Below are positions 10,266 through 20,267 of a DNA stretch of 64,000 nt, in pieces. Numbering within the stretch: the first letter of the stretch is position 1; each line of letters starts with the position of its first letter. The notes under the pieces are model-generated. The model ran no database searches. It worked only from the letters and a program-made list of their open reading frames with translations, and was not told the origin of the DNA. The DNA is from Erwinia persicina NBRC 102418 (lineage in GTDB: Bacteria > Pseudomonadota > Gammaproteobacteria > Enterobacterales > Enterobacteriaceae). The translations under genes and the position numbers were made by a program. The stretch lies in contig NZ_BCTN01000015.1 in NCBI RefSeq assembly GCF_001571305.1, forward strand, positions 62,001 to 126,000, given 5' to 3'.

Positions 10266-10367
10266 AGGTAGCGGTTCGTCGATTGCTCAGGGAAAGCGGT
10301 GAAGTTTATCACACTTCGCTACGGCTTCGCTCACCGTTGCGCAACGGATTTTCCTGCTGCACAAAGC

Positions 10368-10399
10368 AGACATATAGACTGCTATACGTTCAGATAGCC
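10368..10399 (+). promoter_or_regulatory. Four tandem MetJ-like met boxes
   Basis: Consecutive 8-bp units AGACATAT, AGACTGCT, ATACGTTC and AGATAGCC fill 10368-10399. Against the MetJ consensus AGACGTCT they match at 6, 6, 5 and 4 positions, the pattern of a real MetJ operator (tandem imperfect boxes with no gaps). They lie about 120 bp before a PLP-dependent Cys/Met enzyme gene, which suggests methionine repression of that gene. Identified by eye. Confidence 0.65.
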
Positions 10400-10518
10400 G
10401 AATTTCATATGGCATTTTGATTTAACCATAGAGCGTTTAGGCATTTATGGCGGCACCCTGCCTCATGCTAGTTTATGCGCAACAATAATAGATCCTATGC
10501 CTGACGGCCGGAGTCCTC

Positions 10519-11796
10519 ATGCCTTCCTCACATTCTAAAAAAACACACATCGGCACGCGCGAGCTGCACCCTGAAACCCAGATGCTTAACTATGGCTATG
10601 ATCCGTCACTGTCAGAGGGCGCGGTGAAACCGCCGGTATTTCTCACGTCGACTTTTGTGTTTAACAGCGCAGAAGAGGGTCGCGACTTCTTTGACTACGT
10701 TTCCGGCCGCCGTGAACCGCCTGCCGGCGAAGGCAACGGGCTGGTGTATTCGCGCTTTAATCACCCGAACAGTGAGATTGTGGAAGACCGCCTGGCGATC
10801 TATGAGCGTACCGACAGCGCGGCACTGTTCTCTTCCGGCATGTCGGCCATCTCCACCACCCTGCTGGCGTTTGTCAAACCGGGCGATACCATCCTGCACT
10901 CCCAGCCGCTGTACGGCGGTACGGAGACGCTGCTGAGTAAAACCTTTCGCAACCTGGGTGTCTCGACGCTCGGGTTTGCTGACGGTGTGGATGAACAGGG
11001 AGTCCAGGCCGCTGCAGAGGAAGCGATGACGCTGGGTCGGGTATCGGTGATCCTGATTGAGTCCCCGGCCAACCCCACTAACAGCCTGGTCGATATTGCG
11101 CTGGTGAAGCGTGTGGCCGACCACATTGAACGCCAGCAGCAGCATCGCCCGATTATCGCCTGTGATAACACCCTGCTTGGCCCGGTCTTTTCACGGCCGA
11201 CCGAACACGGGGCCGATATCTCGCTCTACTCGCTGACGAAGTATGTCGGCGGCCATTCCGACCTGATTGCCGGCGCAGCCATGGGCAGCAAGGCGTTAAT
11301 TCGTCAGGTGAAGGCCCTGCGCAGCGCCATCGGCACCCAGCTTGATCCGCATTCCAGCTGGATGATCGGCCGTTCTCTGGAGACGCTGGCGCTGCGTATG
11401 GAGCGCGCCAACGATAATGCCGCCGCGGTGGCTGCCTTCCTGCAAAGCCATCCACAGGTGGAAAAGGTGCACTACCTGCCGTTCCTTGACCCGGCCTCTG
11501 CCGCAGGCAGAGTGTTCAGCACCCAGTGCAGCGGTGCCGGCTCGACGTTCTCGTTTGATATTCGCGGCGGTGAGGCGGCGGCATTCCGCTTCCTCAACAC
11601 TCTGCAGCTGTTTAAACTGGCGGTCAGCCTCGGCGGCACCGAATCCCTTGCCAGCCATCCTGCCAGTACCACCCACTCCGGCGTACCGATCGAAGTACGC
11701 AACCGTTTCGGCATCACCTCCTCCACCATTCGCCTGTCGATTGGCATAGAGAATAAAGAGGATTTAATCGAGGACGTACGGCTGTCGCTGGCGTAA
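10519..11796 (+). CDS. PLP-dependent Cys/Met metabolism enzyme (cystathionine gamma-synthase family)
   Basis: 425 residues, a fold type I PLP enzyme of the MetB/MetC/MetZ/methionine gamma-lyase group. The PLP lysine is Lys241 in [11 protein letters not shown]. The cofactor-phosphate motif is FSSGMSAIS, and ESPANPTN with ACDNT gives the pyridine-nitrogen Asp region. The C-terminal segment [18 protein letters not shown] is the family's substrate-carboxylate motif. The exact reaction (gamma-synthase, sulfhydrylase or gamma-lyase) cannot be fixed from sequence alone. Upstream MetJ-like boxes point to methionine synthesis or recycling rather than catabolism. The gene sits where E. coli has gcd. 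A GGAG ribosome site lies at 10510-10513. Confidence 0.85.
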   Translation: MPSSHSKKTHIGTRELHPETQMLNYGYDPSLSEGAVKPPVFLTSTFVFNSAEEGRDFFDYVSGRREPPAGEGNGLVYSRFNHPNSEIVEDRLAIYERTDSAALFSSGMSAISTTLLAFVKPGDTILHSQPLYGGTETLLSKTFRNLGVSTLGFADGVDEQGVQAAAEEAMTLGRVSVILIESPANPTNSLVDIALVKRVADHIERQQQHRPIIACDNTLLGPVFSRPTEHGADISLYSLTKYVGGHSDLIAGAAMGSKALIRQVKALRSAIGTQLDPHSSWMIGRSLETLALRMERANDNAAAVAAFLQSHPQVEKVHYLPFLDPASAAGRVFSTQCSGAGSTFSFDIRGGEAAAFRFLNTLQLFKLAVSLGGTESLASHPASTTHSGVPIEVRNRFGITSSTIRLSIGIENKEDLIEDVRLSLA

Positions 11797-11816
11797 CGCT
11801 CTCGCGGTAAGGTCGC

Positions 11817-11837
11817 GGGTCGATCGCTGATCGGCCC
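11817..11837 (+). terminator. Hairpin after the Cys/Met enzyme gene
   Basis: GGGTCGATC (11817-11825) pairs with GATCGGCCC (11829-11837) with one G-U pair and a 3-nt loop. No long U-run follows. The stem resembles the hairpins at 7037-7063 and 16397-16419 and shares GATCGGCCCCTGCG with the first. Confidence 0.5.
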
Positions 11838-11911
11838 CTGCGAAATTTCTCTTCCCCGGACACTCCCTGAAAGGCGTTCCCCCTCGCTTTCACGCTAACT
11901 GGTCACCCTGT

Positions 11912-12059
11912 TTTCTAAGCTGCCTGTACGGCAGTGAACTGGCAGATACGCGGAGACGAGCCAGAGACGAGTTTCTAAGCTGCCTGTACGGCAGTGAACT
12001 GTTAACTAAAGTCAGTGTGCCGGTGGCGATATTTCTAAGCTGCCTGTACGGCAGTGAAC
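11912..12059 (-). CRISPR. Small type I-F CRISPR array (3 repeats, 2 spacers), no cas genes nearby
   Basis: Three identical 28-bp repeats at 11912-11939, 11972-11999 and 12032-12059 are separated by two 32-bp spacers (11940-11971, 12000-12031). Read on the minus strand the repeat begins GTTCACTGCCGTACAG and ends CTTAGAAA, the canonical I-F (Ypest) repeat with its internal hairpin. By that orientation transcription runs leftwards, and the leader should lie in the AT-rich interval 12060-12200. No cas gene lies anywhere in this window. Erwinia amylovora is reported to hold a comparable orphan Ypest-type array (from memory, not checked). Confidence 0.95.
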
Positions 12060-12200
12060 CGTTAGCTTACGTCACGACCCCGTTGACTTCCTTAACTTTT
12101 ATCACGAGGTTCGGGCAAAACCCTTTTTTCTTACCTTACTTAAATACTGTTAATAATCAGTAAGATAAAAATCGGTTCAAAAAAAGGGTCTGCCGTGCCG
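12060..12200 (-). promoter_or_regulatory. Probable CRISPR leader
   Basis: The segment abutting the third repeat is AT-rich, with runs of A and T at about 12123-12130 and 12180-12186, and contains no gene. It lies on the side from which a minus-strand array would be transcribed and ends at the 3' end of cueO. The leader call is by position and composition. Confidence 0.55.
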
Positions 12201-12204
12201 GAGA

Positions 12205-13827
12205 TTACGCCACGGTGAAGCCGAGCATCATGCCGGTGTCTTCATGCTCCAGCAGGTGGCAGTGGGCCATATAGGCATTGGCGGCGTCGGCCTGATGATT
12301 AAAGCGCACCAGTACCTCACTGCGCCAGCCTTCGACACGCACCGTGTCTTTCCAGCCGCTGCGGTGGGCCGCAGGAGGTTTGCCGTTTTCAGAGAGAATA
12401 CGGAACTGGGTGCCATGAATATGGAACGGATGCAGCATCATGTCGCCTTCGCCGGAAACGGTCCATTTCTCGAAGGCTCCCTGCTTCACTGCAAACGATG
12501 GCTTATCCATGTTAAACGCAACACCGTTAATCTTGTTCGCCTCATGGAAATCGTAAGCACCGGACGGCTTATCATGTGCCATTCCCGCCATTTTCTCGTG
12601 GCCCATACCGGGCATATTATGGTGCCCTGCCATCGCCATCTTGTTCGTATCAGCTGCTTTGTCGCTGTCGTGGGCATCCATCTTCATACCCGCCATTGAG
12701 CTATGGCCGTATTTTTCCATCATAGCTGCCATGCCAAGACGGTCCAGCTCAGGATCCATCATCAGCTGCAGCCAGCGGGTGTTCAGCCCTTCTGTGGGCG
12801 GGACCGCAGGCAGATCCACCAGCTTATCGGGTAGCATGCCGCTGGCCAGCACCCGCAGGGGATTGATCGACAGCACCGGCAGCGGATGATCGAAGGGCTC
12901 CACCGTCATTCCCATCTGCCGCACGGGCAGGGTTTGCAGATCAAATGCTTTACCATCGGAGGTGTCTACCAGCACTTCGAAGCGTTCGCCCGGCATCATC
13001 GGCAGTTCGGTGACCGCCACCGGTTCAGCCAGCAGCCCACCGTCGCTGGCGATCACATACATGGGACGCTGGTCGCTGGTGGTCAGGTTAAGCGAGCGGG
13101 CGTTACAGCCGTTGAGCAGTCGCAGGCGTAACCAGCCGCGCGGTGCCGCTGTCTGTGGATAAATAGCTCCGTTGGTCAGCATCGTATCGCCAAACCAGCC
13201 CACAGCGGCACTCATCACATCCAGTTGGTAGTCAATCTGGCTGCCGTCAGCACTCAGGCGTTTATCCTGTAAGACGACAGGAATATCATCCACGCCCCAC
13301 AGGGTGGGCAGCCGCAGTTTGCCGCTCTCCGGATCGTTAATCAGCACCAGCCCGGCCAGCCCCTGCGCCACCTGATAGCCGGTACGTCCATGCTGATGTG
13401 GATGGAACCAGCAGGTCGCTGCAGGTTGATCCGGGGTAAAGGTGACGCGGCGCTTTTTACCCGGCTCAATACGCGCCTGTGGCCCGCCATCGACATTGCC
13501 CGGCAATTCCAGACCGTGCCAGTGTACGGTGGTGGCTTCCGGCAACCGGTTATAGATGTTGATGTTGATCTCTTTGCCGCGCTCCAGCTGAATAGCCGGG
13601 CCCAGCAGGCTGCCGTTATAGCCCCAGGTGGAAACCTTTTTGCCCCGCCACTGGCTGGTGCCTGCCTGCGCAGTCAGGGTAATTTCACTGCGGGCATCAG
13701 CAGTCAGTAACGCGGGCACAGGCAGCAGCGGGCGCTGTTCCGCCGCCATTAATGAACGGCTCCACAGTGGCAGCGCGCTGGCTGCGCCAACGGCAGCGCT
13801 TAATTTAAGAAAATCACGACGTTGCAT
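12205..13827 (-). CDS. cueO: Multicopper oxidase CueO
   Basis: About 540 residues. CueO is a periplasmic cuprous oxidase that protects against copper. A Tat signal peptide is visible ([20 protein letters not shown], twin Arg). Copper ligands appear as [23 protein letters not shown] and, near the C terminus, [15 protein letters not shown] Met/His-rich insert ([30 protein letters not shown]) corresponds to the methionine-rich substrate-binding region. Two ATGs are adjacent; 13827 is preferred for spacing to AAGGA and matches the E. coli start. A CueR operator lies upstream. Confidence 0.97.
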   Translation of the reverse strand: MQRRDFLKLSAAVGAASALPLWSRSLMAAEQRPLLPVPALLTADARSEITLTAQAGTSQWRGKKVSTWGYNGSLLGPAIQLERGKEININIYNRLPEATTVHWHGLELPGNVDGGPQARIEPGKKRRVTFTPDQPAATCWFHPHQHGRTGYQVAQGLAGLVLINDPESGKLRLPTLWGVDDIPVVLQDKRLSADGSQIDYQLDVMSAAVGWFGDTMLTNGAIYPQTAAPRGWLRLRLLNGCNARSLNLTTSDQRPMYVIASDGGLLAEPVAVTELPMMPGERFEVLVDTSDGKAFDLQTLPVRQMGMTVEPFDHPLPVLSINPLRVLASGMLPDKLVDLPAVPPTEGLNTRWLQLMMDPELDRLGMAAMMEKYGHSSMAGMKMDAHDSDKAADTNKMAMAGHHNMPGMGHEKMAGMAHDKPSGAYDFHEANKINGVAFNMDKPSFAVKQGAFEKWTVSGEGDMMLHPFHIHGTQFRILSENGKPPAAHRSGWKDTVRVEGWRSEVLVRFNHQADAANAYMAHCHLLEHEDTGMMLGFTVA

Positions 13828-13895
13828 CATCCATTCCTTTTGTCAGATGTCGATATCCCCGGGATTTTTCAGTCACCGGGGTGAGTGTTATCCGC

Positions 13896-13926
13896 AGCAT
13901 AAACCCTGCCCCAGCGGGAAGGTCAA
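13896..13926 (-). promoter_or_regulatory. CueR-dependent promoter of cueO
   Basis: On the minus strand TTGACC (-35, 13921-13926) and TATGCT (-10, 13896-13901) are separated by 19 bp, the overlong spacer typical of MerR-family activators. The spacer holds the dyad CCTTCCC ... GGGCAGGG, matching the E. coli copA/cueO CueR boxes. This predicts copper induction. Confidence 0.87.
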
Positions 13927-14039
13927 GTCCGTAAAACGACGGTGCATCGGGTGCTTCAGGATTTTTCTGCCGCAAAAGTGGCTGGCACCCGGCGTGAACT
14001 GTGCTAACGTCTGCTTATTGCACACGTATGAGAAAAATC

Positions 14040-14387
14040 ATGAAGAAAAGCATCAAGGCTCTGTTGCTGTTAGGGCTGTTTGGCTTCTCCTCCACCAGCT
14101 TCGCACTGAGCGAATCGGAAGCAGAAGATTTGGCAGATTTAACCGCTGTATTTGTTTATCTGAAAAATGATTGTGGTTACCAGGAACTTCCCGACGGCCA
14201 AATCCGCCGCGCGCTGGTCTTTTTTGCACAACAGAATCGTTGGGATCTGACCAATTACAACAGCTTCAATATGAAAGCATTAGGGGAAGACAGTTACCGC
14301 GACCTCAGCGGCATTGCCGTCCCGAACGATACCAAATGCAAATCTCTGGCTCGTGATTCACTGAGTCTGCTTGCCTACGTGAAGTAA
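14040..14387 (+). CDS. yacC: YacC family secreted protein
   Basis: 115 residues, the same length as E. coli YacC. An N-terminal signal peptide, MKKSIKALLLLGLFGFSSTSFA, is followed by the conserved start LSESEAEDLADLTAVFVYLKN and the end KSLARDSLSLLAYVK. Two cysteines (DCGY and TKCK) could form a disulfide. The family is distantly related to PulS/OutS pilotins; its function in enterobacteria is unknown. ATG 14040 gives the family length; an in-frame ATG at 14028 is possible. It lies between cueO and speE as in E. coli. Confidence 0.92.
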   Translation: MKKSIKALLLLGLFGFSSTSFALSESEAEDLADLTAVFVYLKNDCGYQELPDGQIRRALVFFAQQNRWDLTNYNSFNMKALGEDSYRDLSGIAVPNDTKCKSLARDSLSLLAYVK

Positions 14388-14664
14388 TCGACCATACTCA
14401 TCCTCCTGCTGCCGCTGATTTGACCGTGCAACCACGGTCATAAATAGCTATGATACTGGCCCATTTTTTACGGCTGTGATACCCGTTTTTCAGTTGCCGG
14501 GGCGCGGGATGTCCGCGACCGCCTTGCTGTCGGGACGCACAGGCCGGCCTCGTTATCCCGGCCGGCACAGGTCAGGCAACCGCACCCCGTTCACACAGTG
14601 TTCACCGGGGTGCCGCCTGGCTGAAACCTGAATGACGCAGAGTCTATGAGGAGGAAAACCGACC
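14388..14664 (+). promoter_or_regulatory. speE upstream region with two GC-rich hairpins
   Basis: No gene is seen in these 277 bp. Two potential hairpins precede speE: GGCCGG/CCGGCC (14542-14547 with 14558-14563) and GCACCCCG/CGGGGTGC (14582-14589 with 14606-14613). A strong GAGGAGG ribosome site follows at 14648-14654. Such a layout could be a structured mRNA leader or an upstream terminator for yacC; the sequence alone does not decide. Confidence 0.45.
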
Positions 14665-15522
14665 ATGAGCGATAATGAAATGTGGTATGAAACGCTTCAT
14701 ACCGGCTTCGGGCAGTATTTTACTGTCGATAAGGTACTGTATCGCGAGCAGACCGGGCATCAGGATCTGATCATCTTCGAAAATGCGGCACTGGGTCGCG
14801 TAATGGCGCTTGACGGTGTGGTACAAACCACCGAGCGCGATGAGTTTATTTATCACGAAATGATGACTCACGTTCCCCTGTTGGCACATGGCGCACCTAA
14901 ACGCGTTCTGATCATCGGTGGCGGAGATGGGGCCATGCTGCGTGAAGTGAGCCGCCATAAAAATATCGAACAGATCACCATGGTCGAAATCGATGAAGGC
15001 GTCGTGACCTTCTGTAAGGAACATCTGCCCAACCACAGCCAGGGCGCTTATAATGATCCGCGCTTTACGCTGGTCATCGATGATGGTGTGAACTTCGTTA
15101 AGCAGACCCGCGAAAAATTCGATGTCATTATTTCAGACTGTACCGACCCCATCGGGCCGGGTGAAAGTCTGTTTACTTCAGACTTTTACGAGGGTTGCCA
15201 CCGCTGCCTGAATCAGGATGGCATTTTCGTGGCGCAGAATGGCGTCTGTTTCCTGCAGCAGGATGAAGCGGTTAACAGTCATCGCAAACTCAGCCACTAT
15301 TTTGAGGATGTCAGCTTCTACCAGGCGGCAATCCCGACCTATTACGGCGGCATTATGACCTTTGCCTGGGCAAGCGATAATCCGGCGCTTCGCCAGCTTG
15401 AAACCGCGACCATTGCTTCACGCTTTGCCGACGCGGGTCTGACCTGCCGTTATTATAATCCGGCGATCCACACTGGCAGCTTTGCCCTGCCACAATATCT
15501 GTTGAATGCGCTGGCTGACTAG
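14665..15522 (+). CDS. speE: Spermidine synthase
   Basis: 285 residues. It transfers the aminopropyl group of decarboxylated S-adenosylmethionine to putrescine. The nucleotide-binding [10 protein letters not shown] motif lies near residue 80, VEIDEGVV follows, and the catalytic Asp is in [14 protein letters not shown]. The polyamine-site segment is [18 protein letters not shown]. Its partner gene speD, which makes the aminopropyl donor, begins 27 bp downstream, so the two form the speED operon. A GAGGAGG ribosome site supports the start. Confidence 0.98.
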   Translation: MSDNEMWYETLHTGFGQYFTVDKVLYREQTGHQDLIIFENAALGRVMALDGVVQTTERDEFIYHEMMTHVPLLAHGAPKRVLIIGGGDGAMLREVSRHKNIEQITMVEIDEGVVTFCKEHLPNHSQGAYNDPRFTLVIDDGVNFVKQTREKFDVIISDCTDPIGPGESLFTSDFYEGCHRCLNQDGIFVAQNGVCFLQQDEAVNSHRKLSHYFEDVSFYQAAIPTYYGGIMTFAWASDNPALRQLETATIASRFADAGLTCRYYNPAIHTGSFALPQYLLNALAD

Positions 15523-15549
15523 CCGGGCATTTTAAGGGGGTGAGTGAAA

Positions 15550-16359
15550 TTGCAAAAGCTTAAACTACATGGCTTCAACAACCTGACGAAAAGCCTGAGT
15601 TTTTGTATCTATGATATCTGTTACGCCAACACGGATGCTGAACGCGACGGATATATTGCATACATTGATGAGCAGTATAATGCCAACCGCCTGACTGAAA
15701 TTCTGAGCGAAACCTGCTCGATTATCGGTGCTAACGTGCTCAACATCGCACGTCAGGATTATGAGCCTCAGGGTGCCAGCGTGACGATTCTGGTCAGTGA
15801 AGAACCGATCGACCCGCGCGACATCGATACCTCCGAACATCCCGGCCCGCTGCCGAATTCCGTGGTCGCTCACCTCGACAAGAGCCATATCTGCGTCCAT
15901 ACCTACCCGGAAAGCCATCCTGAAGGCGGCCTGTGTACCTTCCGCGCGGACATTGAAGTGTCGACCTGTGGGGTCATTTCGCCGCTGAAAGCGCTGAACT
16001 ACTTAATTCACCAGCTTGAGTCCGATATTGTTACTATCGATTATCGCGTGCGTGGCTTCACCCGCGACGTCAACGGGGTGAAACACTTTATCGATCATGA
16101 GATTAACTCCATCCAGAATTTCATGTCAGACGATATGAAATCGATGTACGACCTGATGGATGTGAATGTGTATCAGGAAAATATCTTCCACACCAAAATG
16201 ATGTTGAAAGAGTTCGACCTGAAACACTATCTGTTTAATACCAAACCGTCCGATCTCAGTCCGCAGGAACACAAACGTATTACCGACCTGCTGTGGAAGG
16301 AGATGCGTGAGATTTATTACGGCCGCAATATTCCCTCTGTGGGGTTAAAAACGCAGTAA
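15550..16359 (+). CDS. speD: S-adenosylmethionine decarboxylase proenzyme
   Basis: About 269 residues. SpeD is a pyruvoyl enzyme that makes decarboxylated SAM for SpeE. Self-cleavage occurs at the Lys-Ser bond in [19 protein letters not shown], near residue 113. The TTG at 15550 is chosen because it aligns with the E. coli start (which is also TTG) and lies 9 nt after AAGGGGG at 15534-15540; an in-frame GTG at 15544 is possible but only 3 nt from that site. The protein is otherwise collinear with E. coli SpeD to its end. Confidence 0.95.
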   Translation: MQKLKLHGFNNLTKSLSFCIYDICYANTDAERDGYIAYIDEQYNANRLTEILSETCSIIGANVLNIARQDYEPQGASVTILVSEEPIDPRDIDTSEHPGPLPNSVVAHLDKSHICVHTYPESHPEGGLCTFRADIEVSTCGVISPLKALNYLIHQLESDIVTIDYRVRGFTRDVNGVKHFIDHEINSIQNFMSDDMKSMYDLMDVNVYQENIFHTKMMLKEFDLKHYLFNTKPSDLSPQEHKRITDLLWKEMREIYYGRNIPSVGLKTQ

Positions 16360-16396
16360 GGGGGGATGCCCCCTGTTTAGCGATAGCGGACTGGTG

Positions 16397-16429
16397 CGGG
16401 TCGATCGTCGATCGGCCCGACCTCTTTTT
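16397..16429 (+). terminator. Terminator of speED
   Basis: A near-perfect palindrome at 16397-16419 (CGGGTCGAT ... CGATCGGCCCG with one G-U pair) is followed by CCTCTTTTTC, giving a rho-independent terminator after speD. It belongs to the same GATCGGCC hairpin group as those at 7037 and 11817. Confidence 0.7.
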
Positions 16430-16433
16430 CCGC

Positions 16434-16796
16434 TTAACGCCCCTGCAGGAACGCCCGGTAGGCGGCAATCACCGCAAGAAAATCCTCTACGCCGCAGAAC
16501 GCCAGGCTCTCTTCATCGTAATAGTTCATGCCCTCTTCCATCTCGTCGCCTTCAAAACCGAGCTGGTTTGAGCGGATCATCACTTCTTCTTCATCCAGCA
16601 GCAGGGTATATTCACTGCCCACGCGCTGCCACTGACGGACGCTACCTTTCACCTCTGCGATGGCCGCTTCAACGTCATCCAGCAGCGCCAGGTTTTCGTT
16701 CACCTCATCATTAAACCAGTGGCCGACGGCCTCGTGACCCATCGTCATGCGCACCTTCACACCACCGGTAATGTCTCTTAAAAATTCATATTCCAT
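16434..16796 (-). CDS. yacL: YacL family (UPF0231) protein
   Basis: 120 residues, the same length as E. coli YacL. Conserved blocks are [30 protein letters not shown], and the acidic [25 protein letters not shown]. No membrane segment or signal is visible, so it should be cytosolic. The family has no established function. It lies between speD (convergent) and acnB (same strand), as in E. coli. Confidence 0.95.
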   Translation of the reverse strand: MEYEFLRDITGGVKVRMTMGHEAVGHWFNDEVNENLALLDDVEAAIAEVKGSVRQWQRVGSEYTLLLDEEEVMIRSNQLGFEGDEMEEGMNYYDEESLAFCGVEDFLAVIAAYRAFLQGR

Positions 16797-16916
16797 CGCG
16801 CCTTCCTCCCGGCCTGCCTGCTTAACCCCATTTTGCGCGCCTGCCGCGACAATACTGAGCTTTGGCGCGCATTATCGCAGCACGGCGCGGGAAAAGCAGC
16901 GGTTTTACGCAGGCAT

Positions 16917-16943
16917 AAAAAAACCGGGCACTGGGCCCGGTTT
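16917..16943 (-). terminator. Terminator of acnB
   Basis: AAACCGGGC (16921-16929) pairs with GCCCGGTTT (16935-16943). Read leftwards it is followed by a U-run from the A-tract 16917-16923, so it ends acnB transcription before yacL. Confidence 0.85.
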
Positions 16944-16962
16944 GTTCAATACAGACTGACGC

Positions 16963-19560
16963 TTAAACTGCCGTCTGGAAAATCACACCGTCGGCTTTGT
17001 CGGTGTACTGACTCAGCTGGTCAAAGTTCAGGTAACGATAGGTATCAACGGCGGTTTTATCCACCTGATCCATAAACGTCAGATACTCTTCCGGCGTAGG
17101 CAGTTTACCCAGCAGTGAAGCGACCGCTGACAGTTCGGCAGAAGCCAGATAGACGTTAGCGCCGGTGCCCAGACGGTTAGGGAAGTTACGCGTTGACGTC
17201 GATACCACTGTCGCCCCATCGGCCACGCGCGCCTGGTTCCCCATGCACAGCGAACAGCCAGGGATCTCGATACGCGCACCGCTCTTACCGAACACGCTGT
17301 AGTAACCTTCTTCAGTCAGCTGTGCCGCATCCATCTTGGTGGGCGGAGCCACCCACAGACGGGTTGGCAGCTGGCCTTTATGCGCATCCAGCAGTTTGCC
17401 GGCGGCACGGAAGTGACCGATGTTCGTCATGCAGGAACCGATAAAGACTTCGTCGATTTTTGTACCCTGCACGTCAGACAGCAGACGGGCATCATCCGGA
17501 TCGTTCGGCGCACACAGGATCGGCTCTTTAATATCGGCCAGATCGATATCGATCACTGCCGCATATTCCGCATCCGCATCGCCTTCCAGCAGTTGTGGAT
17601 CGGCCAGCCATTTTTCCATGCCCTGAATACGGCGCTCGAGCGTACGACGATCGCCGTAACCTTCTGAGATCATCCACTTCAGCAGCACGATGTTAGAGTT
17701 CAGATACTCGATAATCGGATCTTTACTCAACTTGATCGAGCAACCCGCTGCAGAACGTTCAGCGGACGCATCTGACAGCTCAAAGGCCTGCTCAACTTTG
17801 AGATCCGGCAGACCTTCAATTTCCAGAATACGTCCGGAGAAGATGTTTTTCTTCCCTTTCTTCTCGACGGTCAGCAGACCCGCTTTAATTGCATACAGCG
17901 GGATCGCATGCACCAGATCGCGCAGGGTGATACCTGGCTGCATTTTGCCTTTAAAGCGCACCAGCACAGATTCAGGCATATCCAGCGGCATCACACCGGT
18001 CGCGGCGGCAAAGGCCACCAGACCTGAACCCGCCGGGAAGGAAATACCGATCGGGAAACGGGTGTGGGAGTCACCGCCAGTGCCGACGGTATCCGGCAGC
18101 AGCATACGGTTCAGCCAGCTGTGGATAATGCCATCGCCCGGACGCAGCGACACGCCACCGCGGTTCATGATGAAGTCAGGCAGCGTATGGTGTGTAGTGA
18201 CGTCAACCGGCTTCGGATAGGCGGCGGTATGGCAGAAGGACTGCATCACCAAATCGGCTGAGAAGCCCAGACAGGCCAGGTCTTTCAGCTCATCACGGGT
18301 CATGGGACCGGTAGTGTCCTGGGAGCCAACCGAGGTCATTTTGGGCTCGCAGTAAGCACCAGGGCGAACCCCGTTCACGCCACAGGCACGGCCCACCATT
18401 TTCTGCGCCAGTGAGAAACCACGGGTGCTGGCTGCCACGTCTTTCGCCTGCTCGAACACATCGCTATGCGGCAGATTAAGAGATTCGCGGGCTTTCGTGG
18501 TCAGGCCACGGCCAATGATCAGCGGGATACGGCCACCGGCACGCACTTCATCCAACAGTACATTGGTTTTCAGCTCGAAGTTAGCCAGCACTTCACCGGT
18601 ATCATGATTGCGGACTTCACCTTTATACGGGTAGATGTCGATGACATCGCCCATATTCAGGCGGTCAACATCCACTTCAATCGGTAGTGCGCCCGCATCT
18701 TCCATGGTGTTGAAGAAGATAGGCGCGATTTTACCGCCGAGGCAGACGCCGCCGCCTTTCTTGTTCGGCACGTAAGGAATGTCGTCGCCCATAAACCACA
18801 GCACCGAGTTGGTGGCAGATTTACGCGAAGAACCGGTACCGACCACGTCACCGACATAGGTCAGCGGGAAGCCTTTAGCCTGTAATGCTTTAATCTGTTT
18901 GATCGGGCCAACGTTACCGGCATCATCGGGTTCGATGCCTTCACGGGCGTTTTTCAACATCGCCAGCGCATGCAGTGGAATATCCGGGCGAGACCATGCA
19001 TCCGGCGCCGGAGAGAGGTCGTCGGTATTGGTTTCGCCGGTCACTTTAAACACGGTGACGGTGATTTTTTCTGCCAGTTTAGGGCGCTTCAGGAACCACT
19101 CGGCATCCGCCCAGGACTGGATGATTTTTTTCGCGTGCGGGTTACCGGCTTTGGATTTTTCTTCAACATCATAGAAGTTGTCGAACATCAGCAGCGTGTG
19201 GGACAGCGCTTCAGCGGCAATCGGTGCCAGCTTTTCATCGTCAAGCGCGTCAATCAGCGCATGGATGTTGTAGCCACCCTGCATGGTACCCAGTAGCTTA
19301 ACGGCCAGTTCAGGAGTCACCAGAGGAGAGGTTGTTTCGCCTTTTGCGACGGCAGCCAGGAAACCGGCTTTTACATAGGCGGCTTCGTCAACGCCCGGCG
19401 GCACTCGATTGATTAACAGGTCGGACAGAAATTCTTCTTCACCCGCTGGAGGGGCTTTTAGCAGTTCAACCAGCGCGGCCATTTGGGAAGCATCTAACGG
19501 TTTTGGAACAATCCCCTGGGCAGCACGCTCGGCAACGTGCTTACGGTATTCTTCTAGCAC
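16963..19560 (-). CDS. acnB: Aconitate hydratase B
   Basis: 865 residues, the same length as E. coli AcnB. It isomerises citrate and isocitrate through aconitate in the TCA cycle and acts as an iron-sensing mRNA-binding protein when the cluster is lost. The cluster cysteines are visible in [12 protein letters not shown] and [15 protein letters not shown]. The order is an N-terminal HEAT-like domain, then the swivel domain ([15 protein letters not shown]), then the catalytic domains. The start is a GTG at 19560 with AGGAG just upstream; a longer frame to 19626 lacks conservation. Confidence 0.97.
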   Translation of the reverse strand: MLEEYRKHVAERAAQGIVPKPLDASQMAALVELLKAPPAGEEEFLSDLLINRVPPGVDEAAYVKAGFLAAVAKGETTSPLVTPELAVKLLGTMQGGYNIHALIDALDDEKLAPIAAEALSHTLLMFDNFYDVEEKSKAGNPHAKKIIQSWADAEWFLKRPKLAEKITVTVFKVTGETNTDDLSPAPDAWSRPDIPLHALAMLKNAREGIEPDDAGNVGPIKQIKALQAKGFPLTYVGDVVGTGSSRKSATNSVLWFMGDDIPYVPNKKGGGVCLGGKIAPIFFNTMEDAGALPIEVDVDRLNMGDVIDIYPYKGEVRNHDTGEVLANFELKTNVLLDEVRAGGRIPLIIGRGLTTKARESLNLPHSDVFEQAKDVAASTRGFSLAQKMVGRACGVNGVRPGAYCEPKMTSVGSQDTTGPMTRDELKDLACLGFSADLVMQSFCHTAAYPKPVDVTTHHTLPDFIMNRGGVSLRPGDGIIHSWLNRMLLPDTVGTGGDSHTRFPIGISFPAGSGLVAFAAATGVMPLDMPESVLVRFKGKMQPGITLRDLVHAIPLYAIKAGLLTVEKKGKKNIFSGRILEIEGLPDLKVEQAFELSDASAERSAAGCSIKLSKDPIIEYLNSNIVLLKWMISEGYGDRRTLERRIQGMEKWLADPQLLEGDADAEYAAVIDIDLADIKEPILCAPNDPDDARLLSDVQGTKIDEVFIGSCMTNIGHFRAAGKLLDAHKGQLPTRLWVAPPTKMDAAQLTEEGYYSVFGKSGARIEIPGCSLCMGNQARVADGATVVSTSTRNFPNRLGTGANVYLASAELSAVASLLGKLPTPEEYLTFMDQVDKTAVDTYRYLNFDQLSQYTDKADGVIFQTAV

Positions 19561-19664
19561 GACGTTCTCCTCGCTCTCATTGTATTTGGCATCCCGGGCT
19601 ACCTGGTCCACCTTAAAGTGGAACAATCCATGTGTAGGGTATGGTGCCCGGTTCCGCGAGGGCC

Positions 19665-19693
19665 AGCATAGCAGGATTTCGGCTGCATGTTAA
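19665..19693 (-). promoter_or_regulatory. Promoter of acnB
   Basis: Minus-strand TTAACA (-35, 19688-19693) and TATGCT (-10, 19665-19670) have a 17-bp spacer, giving a 5' untranslated region of about 100 nt before the GTG start. A good sigma-70 match by eye. Confidence 0.7.
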
Positions 19694-19954
19694 TCCGTTT
19701 ACAAAAAAGCAACATCATTAGCCTGATCGTTTTCATGGGCAAAAAAGCACTTTTCCAGCGGCTTTCACTACCTAATCATGTCGATTCTGCCGGTTATTCT
19801 TCATGCTGGAACAAAAAACAGCGTATGTTCCGCAAAGCCATCTCCCGCCTGTCGGTGTGGAAATAAATGCAGCTTATTATAACGCGTCGTTCAATAACTT
19901 ATCAGGGGGGCAAACCGGGGGGACAGAGAAGCACTGGGGGGTGGGGACAAAAAC
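19694..19954. other. acnB/cold-shock gene intergenic region
   Basis: Apart from the acnB promoter and the terminator to its right, this stretch holds no supported gene. A 79-codon frame at 19803-20042 crosses the terminator and has no recognisable similarity, so it is treated as chance. Confidence 0.5.
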
Positions 19955-19983
19955 AAAAAAAGCCGCACATGGCGGCTTTTTTA
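19955..19983. terminator. Bidirectional terminator beside the cold shock gene
   Basis: GCCGC (19962-19966) pairs with GCGGC (19972-19976), flanked by A-runs on the left and a T-run on the right. It can stop the leftward cold shock transcript and also rightward transcription. Confidence 0.75.
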
Positions 19984-20054
19984 TCACTGACGCTGCACTG
20001 CTCGGGCTGTTATGCCGTCATCGCGATCGTCTTTGTCAGTGAGGTTATCGCGAA

Positions 20055-20267
20055 TTACAGCGCGACAACGTTTACTGCTGATGGACCTTTAGCGCCGTTC
20101 TCGATAGAGAACTCCACTTTCTGGCCTTCATCTAAGGTTTTGAAATCGCTGCTCTGGATTGCAGAGAAATGTACGAATACATCTTTGCTGCCGTCTGCAG
20201 GAGTGATAAAACCGAAGCCTTTATCAGCGTTAAACCATTTTACTAAACCAGTCATTTTGTTAGACAT
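20055..20267 (-). CDS. CspA-family cold shock protein
   Basis: 70 residues, a single cold shock domain with the RNA-binding motifs KGFGFITP (RNP1) and VFVHFSAI (RNP2). It is closest by eye to the cold-inducible CspA/CspB/CspG/CspI group ([20 protein letters not shown]) rather than CspC/CspE. These proteins act as RNA chaperones that melt secondary structure and aid antitermination in the cold. The long leader with a cold-box-like sequence supports cold induction. AGGA lies just before the ATG. The gene reads leftwards between acnB and an apparently empty region. Confidence 0.95.
   Translation of the reverse strand: MSNKMTGLVKWFNADKGFGFITPADGSKDVFVHFSAIQSSDFKTLDEGQKVEFSIENGAKGPSAVNVVAL

Noticed and set aside
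11940-12031. Spacers targeting this window
   Set aside because: No match to either spacer was seen elsewhere in the window by eye.
19803-20042. A 79-codon frame right of acnB
   Set aside because: It reads through the bidirectional terminator, has low-complexity stretches and no similarity that I recognise.
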